Shown: positions 60,876 to 64,000 of the stretch, piece by piece
Position numbering within the stretch: the first letter of the stretch is position 1
Layout of the letters: every line of letters starts with the position of its first letter
The notes under the pieces: model-generated
Database searches by the model: none
What the model was told of the DNA's origin: nothing
What the model saw: only the letters and a program-made list of their open reading frames with translations
Made by a program: the position numbers and the translations under genes
Source of the DNA: Hormiphora californensis
Taxonomy: Eukaryota > Ctenophora > Tentaculata > Cydippida > Pleurobrachiidae
Length of the DNA: 64,000 nucleotides
Assembly (NCBI GenBank): GCA_020137815.1
Contig: CM035356.1
Span: 3,121,063-3,185,062, forward strand
Reading direction: 5' to 3'

Positions 60876-63800
60876 CAGGGTGTGAACTGCATGTCGTGTT
60901 TGCTAGTCGCGAGCGCACTTGCGAGACAAGCAAACACGTCAAGGTTCATTAACAAGCATGCTGCTCAGTCATTTTAGATTTAATACACAATGTAAGGATA
61001 CCATGTAATAGGTGAGACTCTTGCCGTCACCCTCGTTCAAGTCCCGTGAAAAACGGAGCAGTACACGCAAACTGATGCCCATTTTCCTCGCGTGACCCCG
61101 ATTCAGCAGTTTGAGACACCAACTCTTTAGGGGGCCATATCTCAGGAACCAGACAAGATAGGAAAAATCGCCGTCTAATGAGGCGTACAGTTTTTAATCT
61201 AGTTTACCACTGTACCGGCCGTTTCACTCTCCGACCTAAAACAAAAATCGCAACCCCACAAAACTTCAAAATAATGAAATTCGCATCTCGCATGTCGTGT
61301 TGCATGTCGTGTTGCATGTCGTGTCATGTTATTGACGCGCTCGCGTTCAACTCTCACACAGCAGCTGCAGAACATGGCGGGAAACATCGAGGAGTAGAGA
61401 GAGGGTCGGTGCCGAATCAAATATTTCTTGATCTTGATCTACTCCATCTCTCAGCTATCCTACCCCTCATCAACTCGATCTCTCAGCTACCCTACCCCTC
61501 ATCTACTCCATCTTTCAGCTACCCTACCCCTCATCTACTCCATCTTCCAGCTACCCTACCCCTTATCTAGTCCATCTCTCAGCTACCCTACTCCTCATCT
61601 ACTCCATCTCTCAGCTTCCCTATTAGGGAAGCATAGAGATGGAAACGATTAGGGGTAGGGAATCCCTATCCATAATCGTTTCCATCTCTATGCTTCCCTA
61701 GCCCTCATCAACTCCATCTTTCAGCTACCCTACCCCTAATCTAGTCCATCTCTCCGCTACCCTACTCCTCATCTACTGCATCTCTCAGCTACCCTACCTC
61801 CCATTTACTCCATCTCTCAGCTACCCTACCTCCCATTTACTCCATCTCTCAGCTTCCCTACCTCCCATTTACTCCATCTCTCAGCTTACCTACCTCCCAT
61901 TTACTCCATATCTCAGCTTCCCTACCTGCCATTTACTCCATCTTTCAGATACCCTACCTCCCATTTACTCCATCCCTCAGCTTCCCTACCTCCCATTTAC
62001 TCCATCCCTGCCTCCCATTTACTCCATCTCTCAGCTACCCTACCTCCCATTCACTCCATCTCTCAGCTACCCTACCACCCATTTACTCCATCTCTCAGCT
62101 TCCCTACCTCCCATTTACTCCATCTTTCAGCTTCCCTACCTCCCATTTACTCCATCGCTTACCTTCCTTACCTCCCATTTACTCCATCTCTCAGCTTCCC
62201 TACCTCCCATTTACTCCATCTCTCAGCTTCCCTACCTCCCATTTACTCCATCTCTCATTTATCCTAACATTCCTACCCCTGAGAGATGGAGTAAATGGGA
62301 GGTAGGGAAGCTGAGAGATGGAGTAAATGGGAGGTAGGGAAGCTGAGAGATGGAGTAAATGGGAGGTAGGGTAAGCTGAGAGATGGAGTAAATGGGAAGG
62401 TAGGGTAGCTGAGAGATGGAGTAAATGGGAGGTAGGGTATCTGAGAGATGGAGTAAATGGCAGGTAGAGATAGCTGAGATATGGAGTAAATGGGAGGTAG
62501 GGAAGCTGAGAGATGGAGTAAATGGGTAGGTAAGGGTAGCTGAGAGATGGAGTAAATGGGAGGTAGGGAAGCTGAGAGATGGAGTAAATGGGAGGTAGGG
62601 TAAGCTGAGAGATGGAGTAAATGGGAGGTAGGGAAGCTGAGAGATGGAGTAAATGGGAGGTAGGTAAGCTGAGAGATGGAGTAAATGGGAGGTAGGGTAT
62701 CTGAGAGATGGAGTAAATGGCAGGTAGGGAAGCTGAGATATGGAGTAAATGGGAGGTAGGAAGCTGAGAGATGGAGTAAATGGGTGGTAGGGTAGCTGAG
62801 AGATGGAGTAAATGGGAGGTAGGGAAGCTGAGGGATGGAGTAAATGGGAGGTAGGGAAGCTGAGAGATGGAGTAAATGGAAGGTAGGTAAGCTGAGAGAT
62901 GGAGTAAATGGGAGGTAGGGTATCTGAGAGATGGAGTAAATGGCAGGTAGGGAAGCTGAGATATGGAGTAAATGGGAGGTAGGTAAGCTGAGAGATGGAG
63001 TAAATGGGAGGTAGGGAAGCTTAGAGATGGAGTAAATGGGAGGTAGGGTAGCTGAGAGATGGAGTAAATGGGAGGTAGGGTAGCTGAGAGATGGAGTAGA
63101 TGAGGAGTAGGGTAGCGGAGAGATGGACTAGATTAGGGGTAGGGTAGCTGAAAGATGGAGTTGATGAGGGCTAGGGAAGCATAGAGATGGAAACGATTAT
63201 GGATAGGGATTCCCTACCCCTAATCGTTTCCATCTCTATGCTTCCCTAATAGGGAAGCTGAGAGATGGAGTAGATGAGGAGTAGGGTAGCTGAGAGATGG
63301 ACTAGATAAGGGGTAGGGTAGCTGAAAGATGGAGTAGATGAGGGGTAGGGTAGCTGAAAGATGGAGTAGATGAGGGGTAGGGTAGCTGAGAGATCGAGTT
63401 GATGAGGGGTAGGATAGCTGAGAGATGGAGTAGATCAAGATCAAGAAATATTTGATTCGGCACCGACCCTCTCTCTACTCCTCGATGTTTCCCGCCATGT
63501 TCTGCAGCTGCTGTGTGAGAGTTGAACGCGAGCGCGTCAATAACATGACACGACATGCAACACGACATGCAACACGACATGCGAGATGCGAATTTCATTA
63601 TTTTGAAGTTTTGTGGGGTTGCGATTTTTGTTTTAGGTCGGAGAGTGAAACGGCCGGTACAGTGGTAAACTAGATTAAAAACTGTACGCCTCATTAGACG
63701 GCGATTTTTCCTATCTTGTCTGGTTCCTGAGATATGGCCCCCTAAAGAGTTGGTGTCTCAAACTGCTGAATCGGGGTCACGCGAGGAAAATGGGCATCAG

Positions 63801-63996
63801 TTTGCGTGTACTGCTCCGTTTTTCACGGGACTTGAACGAGGGTGACGGCAAGAGTCTCACCTATTACATGGTATCCTTACATTGTGTATTAAATCTAAAA
63901 TGACTGAGCAGCATGCTTGTTAATGAACCTTGACGTGTTTGCTTGTCTCGCAAGTGCGCTCGCGACTAGCAAACACGACATGCAGTTCACACCCTG
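60876..63996. mobile_element. 3.1-kb palindrome with satellite arms
   Basis: CAGGGTGTGAACTGCATGTC at 60876 pairs with its inverse ending at 63996. The outer 550 bp or so of each arm are non-repetitive and almost identical. The inner part is a tandem satellite of about 30 bp (CTCAGCTTCCCTACCTCCCA TTTACTCCAT) that changes strand near 62275. The right satellite array is longer than the left. Short frames on the two arms are mirror images and match no known protein. It lies in the actinin intron after 60740. Confidence 0.85.
61614..61705. repeat. Nested hairpin in the left palindrome arm
   Basis: GGGAAGCATAGAGATGGAAA CGATTA is followed after about 25 bases by its inverse. The mirror copy is at about 63166-63255 in the right arm. 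It interrupts the satellite, so a small fold-back piece existed before the arms were duplicated. Confidence 0.85.
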
Positions 63997-64000
63997 ATTA

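Noticed and set aside
61010-61075. Possible tRNA-like B box (CGTTCAAGTCCC) suggesting a SINE or tRNA
   Set aside because: No convincing A box, acceptor stem or anticodon arm could be drawn; it is part of the palindrome arm.
61178-61652. Repetitive Leu/Ser/Pro frames, mirrored at 63220-63694
   Set aside because: They translate the 30-bp satellite in the palindrome arms.

Overview
The window is eukaryotic nuclear DNA. Protein-coding genes are split by many short introns with GT-AG borders. The gene set (PLK4-like kinase, CNBD2-like protein, Hsp110/HSPA4, BCCIP, alpha-actinin, a secreted sushi protein) is animal-like. The compact genes, the abundance of minisatellites, fold-back elements and a CR1/L2-like LINE suggest an early-branching invertebrate, possibly a sponge, but the sequence alone does not fix the species. 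All splice junctions below were read by eye from reading frame, exon phase and GT/AG signals; no aligner or transcript data were used.

Layout. 1-944: no exon recognised; it holds a 167-bp cloverleaf-like nest of inverted repeats. 945-2369 (-): first three coding exons of a PLK4-like kinase; the rest lies off the left edge. 3360-9432 (-): complete 12-exon CNBD2-like gene (588 aa) with two cyclic-nucleotide-binding folds. 10.24-11.27 kb: a 35-bp minisatellite. 11729-27862 (-): complete 17-exon HSPA4/Hsp110 gene (835 aa). Its introns carry a palindromic Penelope-like fragment (12.2-13.3 kb), a G-run-ended MITE-like element (17.7-18.2 kb) and a 9.4-kb intron. Much of that intron (about 19.98-26.35 kb) looks like badly polished sequence with inflated homopolymers. 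27.89-31.60 kb: a 3.7-kb palindrome beginning 25 bp upstream of the HSPA4 start codon. 31956-33167 (-): two-exon BCCIP gene. 34472-35427 (+): three exons of a secreted or surface protein with a sushi domain. 35.8-43.0 kb: mobile-element zone with fold-back elements and a near-intact LINE (37.2-41.86 kb). 43105-60740 (+): 15 recognised exons of alpha-actinin, whose last exons lie beyond the window and whose CH1-end exon I could not find. A frameshifted calbindin/secretagogin-type retrocopy sits in its third intron. 60876-63996: a 3.1-kb palindrome filling the right end.

The genes are unrelated housekeeping or cytoskeletal functions and show no operon-like logic. The most interesting pattern is recurrent: tandem duplications that span exon-intron borders, so that splice sites are copied together with a few exonic bases. 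I count about nine such cases in four or five genes. The clearest is a 33-bp repeat after alpha-actinin exon 9 with six successive GTAAGT donors, all in the same reading frame.
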